Assembly: GCA_002329205.1 (NCBI GenBank)
Contig: DCTC01000001.1
Coordinates: 22,031 to 86,030 of the forward strand
Source: Candidatus Roizmanbacteria bacterium UBA1450
GTDB taxonomy: Bacteria > Patescibacteriota > Microgenomatia > UBA1406 > GWC2-37-13
Length of the DNA: 64,000 bases
Reading direction: 5' to 3'
The translations under genes were made by a program, and so were the position numbers. This document shows positions 16,804-26,163 of the stretch, one piece after another (the first letter of the stretch is position 1; each line of letters begins with the position of its first letter). The notes under the pieces are model-generated. The model did not search any database. It was given only the letters and a program-made list of their open reading frames with translations, and was not told the DNA's origin.

Positions 16804-17733
16804 ATGTTAAACAAAAAAGCATTACTAACTGGATTTTCATTGCTCGCAGTAATGGGATTGATCGGCACACCCGTAGCACTCGCCGCCACTGATGCAACAA
16901 GCATCGTGAATAGCGGTGATGATGTTGACATAGATACAACATCCAGCTCTTCAACTAATGTCAATGTTAACAACACAAATATTGCAAATGTAACACAGCA
17001 GGTTACTTCACAGGTAAACACCGGAAATAACTCAGCTGACCAGAACATTAGTCTGGACGGACAAGGTACCGGAATTATGACCGGAAACGCCATGTCACAA
17101 GTTGGATTAAATGTAGATGCCAATCACAACATGACTGCAGTCGCAGTAGGCGGCAGCAGTGGTGATACCAATATGACTGATATCGTCAATACAGGTGATG
17201 ATGCAGATATTGACACCACAGCCCGTTCTCGTACAAGAGTGAACGTTAATAACTTTAACCAAGCTTTTGTTCAACAAGCCGCGACAGTCCAAGCCAACTC
17301 CGGTAACAATGATGCAGATCAAAATATCGGTGATGGCCCCTCCATTATGACCGGCAATGCTGGTGCAGCTGTTGGTTTCAACGCAGATGTCAATCACAAT
17401 GACACTGCAATTGCTCTCGGCAGCGGGCTCAGTGCCACCCAGAATGGAGATGGAAATTTCACGAGCATTGTCAACACCGGCGATGACCTGGATGCTGATA
17501 CTCGTGTCAGAACTCGTACACGAATAACCAGCAATAGCACAAATATTATGTCTGTTCTTCAAAGTACCTTGAGTCAAAGCAACACAGGGGACAATGATGC
17601 AGATCAGAATATCGGTGGTACAGGTCTTATGACTGGTGCTGCAGGTACACAAGTCGGTTCTACAGCTGGCGGCAATCATAATGCGACCTTCTTCGGTGAC
17701 ATTATGGATATGCTGTTCTTCTGGATGAGCTAA
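16804..17733 (+). CDS. Secreted NTGN-repeat protein, candidate soluble subunit
   Basis: 309 residues from the ATG at 16804, preceded by an AAAGGGGGTGA Shine-Dalgarno sequence overlapping the previous stop. A signal peptide ('LTGFSLLAVMGLIGTPVALAA') is followed almost entirely by three repeats of ~93 residues: 'SIVNTGDD', 'VNVNNTNIA', 'QVNTGNNSADQNI', 'IMTGNA', 'DVNHNDTA'. It has no anchor, linker or cysteine-rich part, so it could be the main building unit of a structure anchored by its two neighbours. The spaced N/Q/A pattern resembles curlin-style repeats in style, not by demonstrable homology. A strong terminator follows. Confidence 0.85.
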   Translation: MLNKKALLTGFSLLAVMGLIGTPVALAATDATSIVNSGDDVDIDTTSSSSTNVNVNNTNIANVTQQVTSQVNTGNNSADQNISLDGQGTGIMTGNAMSQVGLNVDANHNMTAVAVGGSSGDTNMTDIVNTGDDADIDTTARSRTRVNVNNFNQAFVQQAATVQANSGNNDADQNIGDGPSIMTGNAGAAVGFNADVNHNDTAIALGSGLSATQNGDGNFTSIVNTGDDLDADTRVRTRTRITSNSTNIMSVLQSTLSQSNTGDNDADQNIGGTGLMTGAAGTQVGSTAGGNHNATFFGDIMDMLFFWMS

Positions 17734-17750
17734 TCTTGTAGGGTTTTCCA

Positions 17751-17778
17751 GTGCTCCGGGGTGTATACCCCGGAGCAC
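17751..17778 (+). terminator. Strong hairpin after the second repeat-protein gene
   Basis: An 11-bp perfect stem GTGCTCCGGGG / CCCCGGAGCAC with a 6-nt loop. There is no clear U-tract, so it may stop or stabilise the upstream mRNA. A weaker GGAAAGGATT/AATCTTTTCC hairpin follows directly. Confidence 0.7.
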
Positions 17779-17885
17779 GGAAAGGATTATTTATTTTATA
17801 AAATCTTTTCCTGATAGTCTGTAAGAAAACGCAGTTTGTTTTTGGTTCTTTATAAAAGGATTTGAAACAAATTACGTAGGATATT

Positions 17886-19922
17886 ATGAAAATCATACAG
17901 CTAATTGTTTTGGGAATATATATCCTGATTCAGCCTATGGCAGTATTTGGCTCTCCATCCCTTCCTGAGCCTACTCCCGTTATTACAGATACACCAACTC
18001 CCACGGCGATACCGACAGAACAGTCACCCCCAGAAGAAACTGCGCCAACAACTACTTCGTCACCTTCAACTGATTCGGATACAGGCACGCCACTTGACAT
18101 CGGAGAACAAGTCTTCCCAACTATTGCTGAAAAGCCGAAGCCGGAAGAACTATCTATCACACCTTATCCAGACACCGTCACTACTTTACCAGTTTCTGAA
18201 AGTACTGAAAGCGCAACTGTTGATGATGAGTTTTCCGAGCACATTGAGTCAACACCTATACCTCCAACTATTGAAACGGGTGATGCGGAAAACAAAGTAA
18301 CTGTTGAAAATGTCATCAATACCAATATTACAGGACTAAATAACTGTTTTATCGTAATAACTCATAACATTGATCCCCATGAAGCTATTGATTTAACTGA
18401 TAATTGCGAAGACGTTATTATTTCCGTAGAACCAACTGATGAAACAGTAAATCAGGTAAATGATGCACATATACAAACAACAATCATGGCGATTGCAGAA
18501 ACAGGGAAAAATGTAGTATTGCTTCCGGACGGAACGATCAAAACTGGCAATGCCTCGGCAAGTGCAAATCTATTTAACCTGGTGAATACGAACATTGCTG
18601 GAGATAACACCTTATTCGGTGTCATCAATCTGTTTGATGACCAACAGGGAGATATCATTCTGCCTTATGAGTTGGAGTATGTATCAATGTCAGTTCCGAC
18701 AGCAAACGAAATAAAAAAATTTGTTGAACAATTGAATGAAGCAACGGTAATCAACAACGTAACAACACTGACAAATACGGGTTTGAACAGTACCGAAAGA
18801 GGAACAATTGAAACTGGAGAAGCACAATCCATCATACAGATATATGACAAACTCAATACGAATTTGTTCCAATCCGGTTTTTTAATTCTGGAGATCAATA
18901 CCTACGGTGTCTGGGAAGGGGAATTGATAGGTTGGTGGGGAGAGATCATGAAGTCAGAAAGCCAACTCACTGCCTTTTACAATAATCCATTCAGTCAGAA
19001 CTTCCAGAATAATGAACAAAAGAATATTCTTCAACATAATAAGGCAGAAATTACCAATACGATCGCTCTGATTGCTGATACCGGAAACAATTCCGCATCA
19101 GGAGCAGCAGCCATACAAACCGGTCATGCTGAAACCAAGGCGAATATCGTTACTATTGCCAATACCAATATCACAGGAGACAACTGGTATCATATCGTGA
19201 TCAATATTTTTGATACTTTCAAGGGAAATATTATTTTCCCTAGGCCTGATATCGGAATTACAACTACCGCCGACAAAACAACAGCACAACAAGATGATGA
19301 AATTATGATCACAACGCAGTTTTATAATAAAGGAATTCTGTGGGCAAGAGATACATTGCTCACGACCGAAATTCCCGATGGCTTAGAATTCATCGAGTCA
19401 TCATTTGGAGGAATATTTGAACAAGGAAAAGTGAGTTGGGATTTGGGAAAACTGGCTGCTGAGAATTTTGGGAGTGTGTGGGTAAAAACTCGCGCGAAAG
19501 AAGCGTCTGAAAAGCCGATTTATACAAAGTCATACATAACAACCTCGACTGATGAACCCAATCAGGCTGATAACATGCACATTATCCAATTATTTATCCG
19601 CTTGATACAGAGTGCCAAAAACTCAGATACAACTACAAGTACTTCATCTGAAGTAACAGTTGTCAAGGAATATATCGAGCAAACAGATACAGCTCAACAG
19701 TTGGATTTACAGTCTTTTCTGGCAAAGAACAGTCAGAATTCAGATCTAAAAATATATAAGGATCGTACATCTCATACCATGTATACACCCGAAAGATCAA
19801 TATGGGGAGAGCAGTCTCATCAACCTATTAAACATGCTCAAACAGCTTCTCCATCGTTGCTTCTTCTTTTTTATCTATTCAGTACAATCGGGATGGTCGT
19901 AAAATCATGGATTGAAGATTGA
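17886..19922 (+). CDS. Membrane-anchored repeat protein with DUF11-like domain
   Basis: 678 residues: a signal peptide (~1-22), a long P/T/S-rich stalk (~25-125), then at least three diverged units related to the two preceding proteins ('IETGDAENKVTVENVINTNITG', 'IKTGNASASANLFNLVNTNIAG', 'IQTGHAETKANIVTIANTNITG', each shown here in part). A DUF11/CARDB-like beta-sandwich comes next (~455-560; 'ADKTTAQQDDEIMITTQFYN'), then a Ser/Thr region and a C-terminal membrane span near 655-672. Probably the membrane-tethered component of the same surface system. Confidence 0.8.
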   Translation: MKIIQLIVLGIYILIQPMAVFGSPSLPEPTPVITDTPTPTAIPTEQSPPEETAPTTTSSPSTDSDTGTPLDIGEQVFPTIAEKPKPEELSITPYPDTVTTLPVSESTESATVDDEFSEHIESTPIPPTIETGDAENKVTVENVINTNITGLNNCFIVITHNIDPHEAIDLTDNCEDVIISVEPTDETVNQVNDAHIQTTIMAIAETGKNVVLLPDGTIKTGNASASANLFNLVNTNIAGDNTLFGVINLFDDQQGDIILPYELEYVSMSVPTANEIKKFVEQLNEATVINNVTTLTNTGLNSTERGTIETGEAQSIIQIYDKLNTNLFQSGFLILEINTYGVWEGELIGWWGEIMKSESQLTAFYNNPFSQNFQNNEQKNILQHNKAEITNTIALIADTGNNSASGAAAIQTGHAETKANIVTIANTNITGDNWYHIVINIFDTFKGNIIFPRPDIGITTTADKTTAQQDDEIMITTQFYNKGILWARDTLLTTEIPDGLEFIESSFGGIFEQGKVSWDLGKLAAENFGSVWVKTRAKEASEKPIYTKSYITTSTDEPNQADNMHIIQLFIRLIQSAKNSDTTTSTSSEVTVVKEYIEQTDTAQQLDLQSFLAKNSQNSDLKIYKDRTSHTMYTPERSIWGEQSHQPIKHAQTASPSLLLLFYLFSTIGMVVKSWIED

Positions 19923-20408
19923 TTATTTTTTCTTTATTTCTTCGGGACGGATAAACTTGATATATCCAAGCGCCAGAGAAACAGCAAATCCAATAGTTAC
20001 CACAATAAAACGGAACATATTGTCATCGGAAGAAAATCCGCGTATGATACTGTAAATCAATAAGAGCAAGCCTCCCAGCAGTAACCCGTCTGCAATGAGA
20101 TTTATCTTTTTCAGAAAAGTAAGACTGATTACCAAAGCAATGACAGCAATAGCAATCGAGATACTGGAAACATTTCGGTTATATCTATTGTGTTTTTCCT
20201 GATATTGCTTCAACTCCTCCTGGAAAGCTTCTTCTTTTTCGAGATATTCCTGATATTTCGGATCGTCTGATTCAAGCGGAGCAGAAAATCGCATGCCGAC
20301 ATCATTCTCTGGATAAGCGGGTTCCGGATAAAAAGCTGCGATCCCGACACCGACAAACGTTGCAAAGAGAATTCCAATAAAAATGGTGTAGATGAATTTG
20401 ATACTCAT
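19923..20408 (-). CDS. Membrane protein, hypothetical
   Basis: 161 residues with an N-terminal span (~5-27), a charged coiled segment ('YQEYLEKEEAFQEELKQYQE') and three C-terminal spans (~82-155). It overlaps nothing and ends directly after the repeat-protein gene on the other strand. It is 2 bp from the aquaporin gene and probably co-transcribed with it. No family recognised. Confidence 0.65.
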   Translation of the reverse strand: MSIKFIYTIFIGILFATFVGVGIAAFYPEPAYPENDVGMRFSAPLESDDPKYQEYLEKEEAFQEELKQYQEKHNRYNRNVSSISIAIAVIALVISLTFLKKINLIADGLLLGGLLLLIYSIIRGFSSDDNMFRFIVVTIGFAVSLALGYIKFIRPEEIKKK

Positions 20409-20410
20409 AT

Positions 20411-21040
20411 TTATTTATCTGATTTTGCACCCGGCAGAATTTTGTATACCATACCGGCTAGAATGCCTCCGACAATCGGACCGATAAGATAGAGAGTCAC
20501 AGTATCCATGCTACGGCCGATGGCCTGAAAATTATAAAGATACGGACTGACTCCTACAGCAGGATTGAAGACACCTCCAGAAGTTGGGCCTCCGACAAAA
20601 GCGGCAGTCATAAGCGTCAAACCGATAGCCGCTCCATAATAATGATTATTTTTAACCTTATCTGTTACCGCAACATGAAGGACGACACTGGCGAGCAAAA
20701 AGGTATACAGAACCTCTACGACCAGTGCATTACTTATTTTTACCGTTTCGACTATCGATGGCGTAAATGAACTGCCATTGATCAAAGCGATAGCTGCCGC
20801 CGCAGCAATACCTCCGAGCATTTGTACGACCATATATTGTATTGCAGCGGGAAACTTTATTTTCCCGTTCAGAAGCACGGCGATTGTAACCGCAGGATTG
20901 TAATGTGCACCGGAAATATAACCGCCCATATATACGAGTGCAGCAAGAACACCACCTATTGCAAAAGGATTTAAGGTTAAACCAACAGTCAAAACCAGAA
21001 AGAATGTGCCGATAAACTCGATGACATTTCGTCGAAGCAT
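20411..21040 (-). CDS. Aquaporin / MIP-family channel with atypical second NPA motif
   Basis: 209 residues with six membrane spans and the two half-helix motifs 'HYNPAVT' and 'FNPAVG'. MIP channels conduct water, glycerol or other small neutral solutes. The second motif normally reads NPAR, with the Arg forming the selectivity filter; here it is NPAV, so the pore should be less restrictive or have a different substrate. Compact for the family. It lies upstream of and nearly touches the hypothetical membrane gene. Confidence 0.85.
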   Translation of the reverse strand: MLRRNVIEFIGTFFLVLTVGLTLNPFAIGGVLAALVYMGGYISGAHYNPAVTIAVLLNGKIKFPAAIQYMVVQMLGGIAAAAAIALINGSSFTPSIVETVKISNALVVEVLYTFLLASVVLHVAVTDKVKNNHYYGAAIGLTLMTAAFVGGPTSGGVFNPAVGVSPYLYNFQAIGRSMDTVTLYLIGPIVGGILAGMVYKILPGAKSDK

Positions 21041-21079
21041 AAGTGAGTTATCAATTGGTAATAAGAAGAGTATATCAAA

Positions 21080-22882
21080 TTACATATAACCTTTTCTCTG
21101 CAGATTGAAATAAGAAGCATAAGTGCCATTTGGTATTGCAATAAGCTGTTCGTGTGTACCGCGCTCTACCAGTTCTCCGCGCTTCATGACAAAAATATCA
21201 TTGGCGGTACGTACTGTCGAAAAACGATGTGAAATAAAAATAAGACTTTTTCTTCTGTACAGCTCGTTTAGGTTTTTAAATATCTCAGCCTCTGCATCTG
21301 CATCAATGTTGGCTGTAGGTTCGTCCATTATAAGCAGCGGAGCATTGCGATAAATAGCTCGTGCTATAGCTACCTTCTGCCATTGTCCACCTGACATATC
21401 GACCCCGCCTTCAAACCACCTTCCCAGGTACTGATCGTATCCTTTTGGCAGATCTTCCAAAATACCTAAAGCCTGGGCTTTTTCGAGAGCTTCTTCAGCT
21501 CGTTTTTCAGAAGAGACTGTATGCTTGCCGAACATGATATTTTCACGCAGCGTGAGGAAATATCGTGCATAGTCCTGAAAAAGTACCCCGAGGTGTCGGT
21601 ACCAACTTTCCAGCTCAATTGATCTCAGATCCTTTCCGTCAATAAGAATAGCTCCTTCTGTCGGATCATAAAACCGGAAAAGCAATTTGATAATAGTACT
21701 TTTGCCTGCACCGTTATGTCCTACAATCGCAACATTCTGACCCTTTTCTATCGTAAATGAAATATTTTTCAAAGAATAATGATTGGAACCGGGATACTGA
21801 AAACTTACCTCGGTAAATTCAATCCTGCGCGGCTCTTCTGATTCGAATATGAATGCATTATCATCTATTTCAATTTTATTTCTTATGGACATAAGTTTAA
21901 AAAAATCATTTAAATAAAACCCGTTTTCATATACTGATCCGAAGTTGATAAGTAAGCTGGATATCTGTCCGGAAAATGCAAATAGAATATTGAGAAAGAA
22001 CGTAAAGTCTCCAATTGAGTAGGTATTTCCGATCCCCTGTAAAAAATGCGTGAGTGAGAAATAAATCGCGACAGGAATAAGGACAAAACTAGCAGTCGAC
22101 AGGATACTGTATGTAAGCATCGGACGCTGATAGTCTTTTATTATCTGATCCTGGAGCTCTTTTGCTTTGTGCACAAAATATCCGCGCAGTTCATATATCT
22201 TCATTTCGGAAAGGGTATTGAAGTTTGTAAAAATTGACTTTAAATACCATAAATAGTTGGAATCGTGCGCATGCTCCGAAGCACTGGAGAATGAGATATT
22301 TGCATATTTTGCCCGCAGATAATACACCGGAGCAGATATCAGTGCAAGCAAAATAAAATAATATGGACTGAACTGGAGTGCAATAATTAATGAAAAAAAG
22401 ATTGATGCTACATTGCTGATCATGGCATTCAATCTGTTGAGTATTTCGGGAAGCCGGAAAGCATAGGTGTTTTCAATTTTTGCAATCAGATTCCGGACTT
22501 CACCGTTTTCGAGGTTTGCAAAATCCAACCGTCCGATTTTCTCCATAAAACGCCTGGTCAGGATGTTTTGCAATTTCGTTCGCATGAAGTAATCAAGAAA
22601 ATACTGATTGAAAGTAAAATTCACAAAACGGGATAAATATTCAAAAAAAAGATAGGTGACAATAATGGTGAATAAAATATCTACTGGATCTGAAAGATTG
22701 AGGCCGATAGATTCTGCGACTGCATCAATCATCAGCTTATAGAAGTAGTAAACAACAAAAAGCAGTATGGCGCCCAGAGCAGATGTTGTGAAATACGCGA
22801 CAAGCAGTTTTCTATCTTCACGCCACGCAAGCTGAAGCAGCTTCCAGATATTGGTCACAAGTTGTTCTGTCTTTTTGATCAT
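21080..22882 (-). CDS. ABC transporter, fused permease and ATPase
   Basis: 600 residues: a six-span exporter domain (~20-320) and a nucleotide-binding domain with Walker A 'GHNGAGKST', signature 'MSGGQWQKVAIARA', Walker B 'LLIMDEPTA' and H-loop 'FISHRFSTV'. Half-transporter architecture of type IV exporters (lipid, peptide or drug export), presumably acting as a homodimer. The substrate cannot be told. Neighbours (surface proteins upstream, sugar transferases downstream) suggest an envelope role. Confidence 0.9.
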   Translation of the reverse strand: MIKKTEQLVTNIWKLLQLAWREDRKLLVAYFTTSALGAILLFVVYYFYKLMIDAVAESIGLNLSDPVDILFTIIVTYLFFEYLSRFVNFTFNQYFLDYFMRTKLQNILTRRFMEKIGRLDFANLENGEVRNLIAKIENTYAFRLPEILNRLNAMISNVASIFFSLIIALQFSPYYFILLALISAPVYYLRAKYANISFSSASEHAHDSNYLWYLKSIFTNFNTLSEMKIYELRGYFVHKAKELQDQIIKDYQRPMLTYSILSTASFVLIPVAIYFSLTHFLQGIGNTYSIGDFTFFLNILFAFSGQISSLLINFGSVYENGFYLNDFFKLMSIRNKIEIDDNAFIFESEEPRRIEFTEVSFQYPGSNHYSLKNISFTIEKGQNVAIVGHNGAGKSTIIKLLFRFYDPTEGAILIDGKDLRSIELESWYRHLGVLFQDYARYFLTLRENIMFGKHTVSSEKRAEEALEKAQALGILEDLPKGYDQYLGRWFEGGVDMSGGQWQKVAIARAIYRNAPLLIMDEPTANIDADAEAEIFKNLNELYRRKSLIFISHRFSTVRTANDIFVMKRGELVERGTHEQLIAIPNGTYASYFNLQRKGYM

Positions 22883-22916
22883 ACTGCTTTTTAGTCATAT
22901 GATTGGTTATGGGATA

Positions 22917-23111
22917 TTATCGCGAACTTCTCTTCGGTTCACGGGATCCCATATAGTCGAGTCCTCCAAGGATAGCAAAGACTGCAAAAATCACGGTAGC
23001 TGCAATGATTCCGCTTTGAGTTGAGGAAAATAGACCGAGAAATGTCAATGCGGTGAGAACTCCCATTCCAAACCACATTATCCAGTTTAAGAGTGTCATA
23101 TGAGAATTCAA
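22917..23111 (-). CDS. Small two-span membrane protein
   Basis: 64 residues (or 60 from a second ATG, 'MTLLNW'). Two hydrophobic segments (~8-28, ~33-52) and a basic tail 'GSREPKRSSR'. It precedes the ABC transporter on the same strand by 34 bp and may be co-transcribed. No family recognised. Confidence 0.5.
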   Translation of the reverse strand: MNSHMTLLNWIMWFGMGVLTALTFLGLFSSTQSGIIAATVIFAVFAILGGLDYMGSREPKRSSR

Positions 23112-23272
23112 TTTCTAATTGAGATAACTATAAGTGGTAAATACGAGGTAGTCGTAAGATACAAGTAAAATGTTTGTAAAGAATAAAAGATTGATATGAC
23201 AATCTATCTTCTCTTACATCCCTCATACTCCACATTTACCTCTTCTTCAATCCGTTCACTTATTCTTCAACC

Positions 23273-24232
23273 ATGCACACGAACAAACCGATGAAAGTCT
23301 TTACCTGGCACATACACGGTACGTATCTGTATTACCTCACACAGACCCCGGTTGAATTTTATCTACCAGTCACGGGTGATAACAGTCCGGGATATGGAGG
23401 TCGGGCCGGAACATTTCCGTGGGGGAGACATGTGCATGAAATCCATGTGGATGATGTGAAGAGGCAGGATTTTGATGTTATTTTATTTCAATCTGATGAG
23501 AATTACACAAGGGATCAATTTGAGCTATTTACGGAATCTCAACGCAACAACTCAGCATTGATTTATCTGGAGCATGATCCTCCTCAAAAACATCCGACTA
23601 ATACCAAGCATATCGTCGCGGACAAAAGAGTTCTTATTGTTCATGTCACGCATTTCAACAATCTGATGTGGGACAACAACGGCTGCCGCACGAAGGTGAT
23701 TGAACACGGCGTGAAGATCGATCCGGAGGCCATATATACAGGGGAAAAAGAAAAAGGGATTGTAGTGATAAACAATATTTCAAAACGTGGCAGAAGACTG
23801 GGGTTTGATATCTACCAAAAGATACAGCAAGAGATACCTCTTGAATTGGTAGGTTTGAACTCACAAGATGTCGACGGAGGATTGGGTGAAATTCCACCGC
23901 ATAAGATATCAACGTTTATCGGACAATACCGTTTTTTCTTTAACCCGATCCGATACACAAGCCTGGGTCTGGCCTTATGCGAAGCTATGACAGTCGGAAT
24001 GCCAATCATTGGCTTGGCTACGACTGAAATGGTAACGGCAGTTCAAAATAACTATAACGGTTATGTTGATACTGATGTAAACCGGATTATCCTTCAGATG
24101 CATAAATTGTTGGAGGATCACAAACTGGCCAAAGAATGGGGGCGAAACGCCGCGATACAGGCGCACACAAAATGGAACATAACCCGTTTTACCAATGAGT
24201 GGCTTGAGACTTTCAAAGAAGTTACCAATTAA
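23273..24232 (+). CDS. Glycosyltransferase, GT4-like
   Basis: 319 residues; the true start may be the ATG at 23291, giving 'MKVFTWHIHGTYLYYLTQ'. The second half has the GT-B sugar-nucleotide region: 'GIVVINNISKRGRRLGFD', 'FFFNPIRYTSLGLALCEAMTVGMPIIGLAT' split across two elements, with a Glu in the E-x7-E-like position. First gene of the heptose/surface-glycan cluster; the next gene begins 9 bp later. Confidence 0.8.
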   Translation: MHTNKPMKVFTWHIHGTYLYYLTQTPVEFYLPVTGDNSPGYGGRAGTFPWGRHVHEIHVDDVKRQDFDVILFQSDENYTRDQFELFTESQRNNSALIYLEHDPPQKHPTNTKHIVADKRVLIVHVTHFNNLMWDNNGCRTKVIEHGVKIDPEAIYTGEKEKGIVVINNISKRGRRLGFDIYQKIQQEIPLELVGLNSQDVDGGLGEIPPHKISTFIGQYRFFFNPIRYTSLGLALCEAMTVGMPIIGLATTEMVTAVQNNYNGYVDTDVNRIILQMHKLLEDHKLAKEWGRNAAIQAHTKWNITRFTNEWLETFKEVTN

Positions 24233-24241
24233 CAACAACTT

Positions 24242-26149
24242 ATGAAAAGACAGATAGCATTTATCAGCGAACATGCATCTCCGCTTGCTGCGCTAGGAGG
24301 TGTGGACAGCGGAGGTCAAAATGTATACGTAGCGCAAGTTGCCAGACATCTCTCCAATCTGGGTTATCAAATTGATATGTACACCCGTTGGGATGATCCA
24401 TCTATGCCGCAAATAGTCAATTGGAGCCCTGGAGTCCGCGTTATTCATATAGAAGCCGGACAGAAATCATTTATCCCCAAAGAACAAATGCTTCCTCTTA
24501 TGGATGCATTCACAAAGAATATGCTTTCATTCATGGAATGCGAAGAAATTGAATACAAACTCATCCATGCGCATTTTTTTATGTCAGGACTTGTGGCTGC
24601 AAACATAAAAAAAAGAAAAGGTATTCCGTATGTTATTACATTTCATGCATTGGGTGAGGTACGAAAAAAATTCCAAGGTGAAGCAGATCATTTTCCTCCG
24701 GAGCGATATGACGTCGAAAAGAAAGTCGCGTTTGAAGCAGATAAAGTTATTGCCGAATGCCCTCAGGATAGAGAAGATTTGATCAATCTGTATGATGTCA
24801 ATCCAGACAAAATTATAATGATCCCGGCAGGATTTAGTCCGCATGAATTTTATCCAATTGATCAGCTCGTCGCACGCAATGTACTCGGACTTGATCCGAA
24901 AGAACATATCATTCTTCAACTCGGCCGTATGGTACCGCGAAAAGGCGTTGAGAATGTTATCCGAGGAGTACACAGCCTCATTGTGAAGCATGATATGTCG
25001 GCACGTTTGCTGATAGTTGGAGGTGAATCCGATGATGCCGACCCGAAAAAAACACCTGAGATCAAACGATTGTTGCATATAGCACAAGAGCTTGAAATAG
25101 AAAACCATATCACTTTTGTCGGAAGACGTGACCGCAATCAATTAAAGTACTACTACGCTGCATCAGATGTTTTTGTCACAACTCCCTGGTATGAACCGTT
25201 CGGTATCACACCCCTTGAAGCAATGGCTTGCGGTATACCGGTCGTCGGTGCGCGGGTAGGGGGTATCAAATATTCAATACGCGAAGGGAAAACCGGTTAT
25301 CTGGTCTCCCCTGAGAACCCCGAAGAACTGAGCGAAAGACTCAGAGACATACTCTCAAACCCTCAGTTAAAACTGTTTTTTAAGCAAAATGCAATTGAAC
25401 GTGCAAACAGTTTGTTTACCTGGGCCAATATAGCGCATAGCATGTCCAGGCTTTATGAAGAAATTGTTTCTCTTACAGACATTTCTGTAGAGGATACGAT
25501 GTCACTCATAGAACACAATTTTGAACAGTTGATTGAGTCAGCCAATCTTTCAAGAGAACTTCTGCAAATCCCGATCGCAGATGCCGCTCATACTGTAGCA
25601 CATGCCCTGTCCCGAGGGAAAAAACTGCTTGCATGCGGCAACGGCGGCAGTGCGACTGATGCTCAGCATTTTGTCGGAGAGCTTGTCGGCCGCTTTCAAA
25701 TAGACGGAAGAAAGGCGTTGCCTGCTCTTGCTCTCAATGCAGACCCGGCTATTATCACAGCCTGGGCAAATGATTACTCCTACGATGATGTCTATGCACG
25801 TCAGGTAGAAGCGCATGGTTCGCCCGGAGATATCTTTATGGGTATCAGCACAAGCGGAAGTTCCCGCAATATCATCAGAGCCTTTCGCCGAGCGCGAGAA
25901 CGGGGACTTATCACCATCGCACTTCTCGGCAAACAAGGAGGTCCTGCTCGAAATCTTGCCGACATTGCGATCGTTGTTCCATCGCTTGATACCACTCGCA
26001 TTCAGGAGATTCATATAAATATTATTCATACTCTTTGTGAAGTGATCGAACGGAAAATCATGTCAGAACAACTAGATGTCGAATCGTCTGTCCAAACACT
26101 CAATCTATTTTCAGGAAGCTACAATCCCATACGACAAACACATTATTAA
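24242..26149 (+). CDS. Fusion of GT4 glycosyltransferase and GmhA-like sedoheptulose-7-phosphate isomerase
   Basis: 635 residues. Residues ~1-410 are a GT-B glycosyltransferase of the sucrose-phosphate-synthase/GT4 type ('HASPLAALGGVDSGGQNVYV', 'ILQLGRMVPRKGVENVI', 'PWYEPFGITPLEAMACGIPVVG' in part). Residues ~425-620 are a SIS-fold GmhA domain with 'ACGNGGSATDAQHFVGEL' (near 464) and 'GISTSGSSRNI'. GmhA makes D-glycero-D-manno-heptose 7-phosphate, the first step towards ADP-heptose. No frameshift separates the halves. The fusion couples sugar making to sugar transfer. Confidence 0.88.
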   Translation: MKRQIAFISEHASPLAALGGVDSGGQNVYVAQVARHLSNLGYQIDMYTRWDDPSMPQIVNWSPGVRVIHIEAGQKSFIPKEQMLPLMDAFTKNMLSFMECEEIEYKLIHAHFFMSGLVAANIKKRKGIPYVITFHALGEVRKKFQGEADHFPPERYDVEKKVAFEADKVIAECPQDREDLINLYDVNPDKIIMIPAGFSPHEFYPIDQLVARNVLGLDPKEHIILQLGRMVPRKGVENVIRGVHSLIVKHDMSARLLIVGGESDDADPKKTPEIKRLLHIAQELEIENHITFVGRRDRNQLKYYYAASDVFVTTPWYEPFGITPLEAMACGIPVVGARVGGIKYSIREGKTGYLVSPENPEELSERLRDILSNPQLKLFFKQNAIERANSLFTWANIAHSMSRLYEEIVSLTDISVEDTMSLIEHNFEQLIESANLSRELLQIPIADAAHTVAHALSRGKKLLACGNGGSATDAQHFVGELVGRFQIDGRKALPALALNADPAIITAWANDYSYDDVYARQVEAHGSPGDIFMGISTSGSSRNIIRAFRRARERGLITIALLGKQGGPARNLADIAIVVPSLDTTRIQEIHINIIHTLCEVIERKIMSEQLDVESSVQTLNLFSGSYNPIRQTHY

Positions 26150-26163
26150 TTCTGTCTATTGTT

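Noticed and set aside
15400..17700. Repeats at 15-17.7 kb as a possible CRISPR array or satellite
   Set aside because: Units are ~280 bp, diverged at DNA level and in one reading frame; they are protein repeats.
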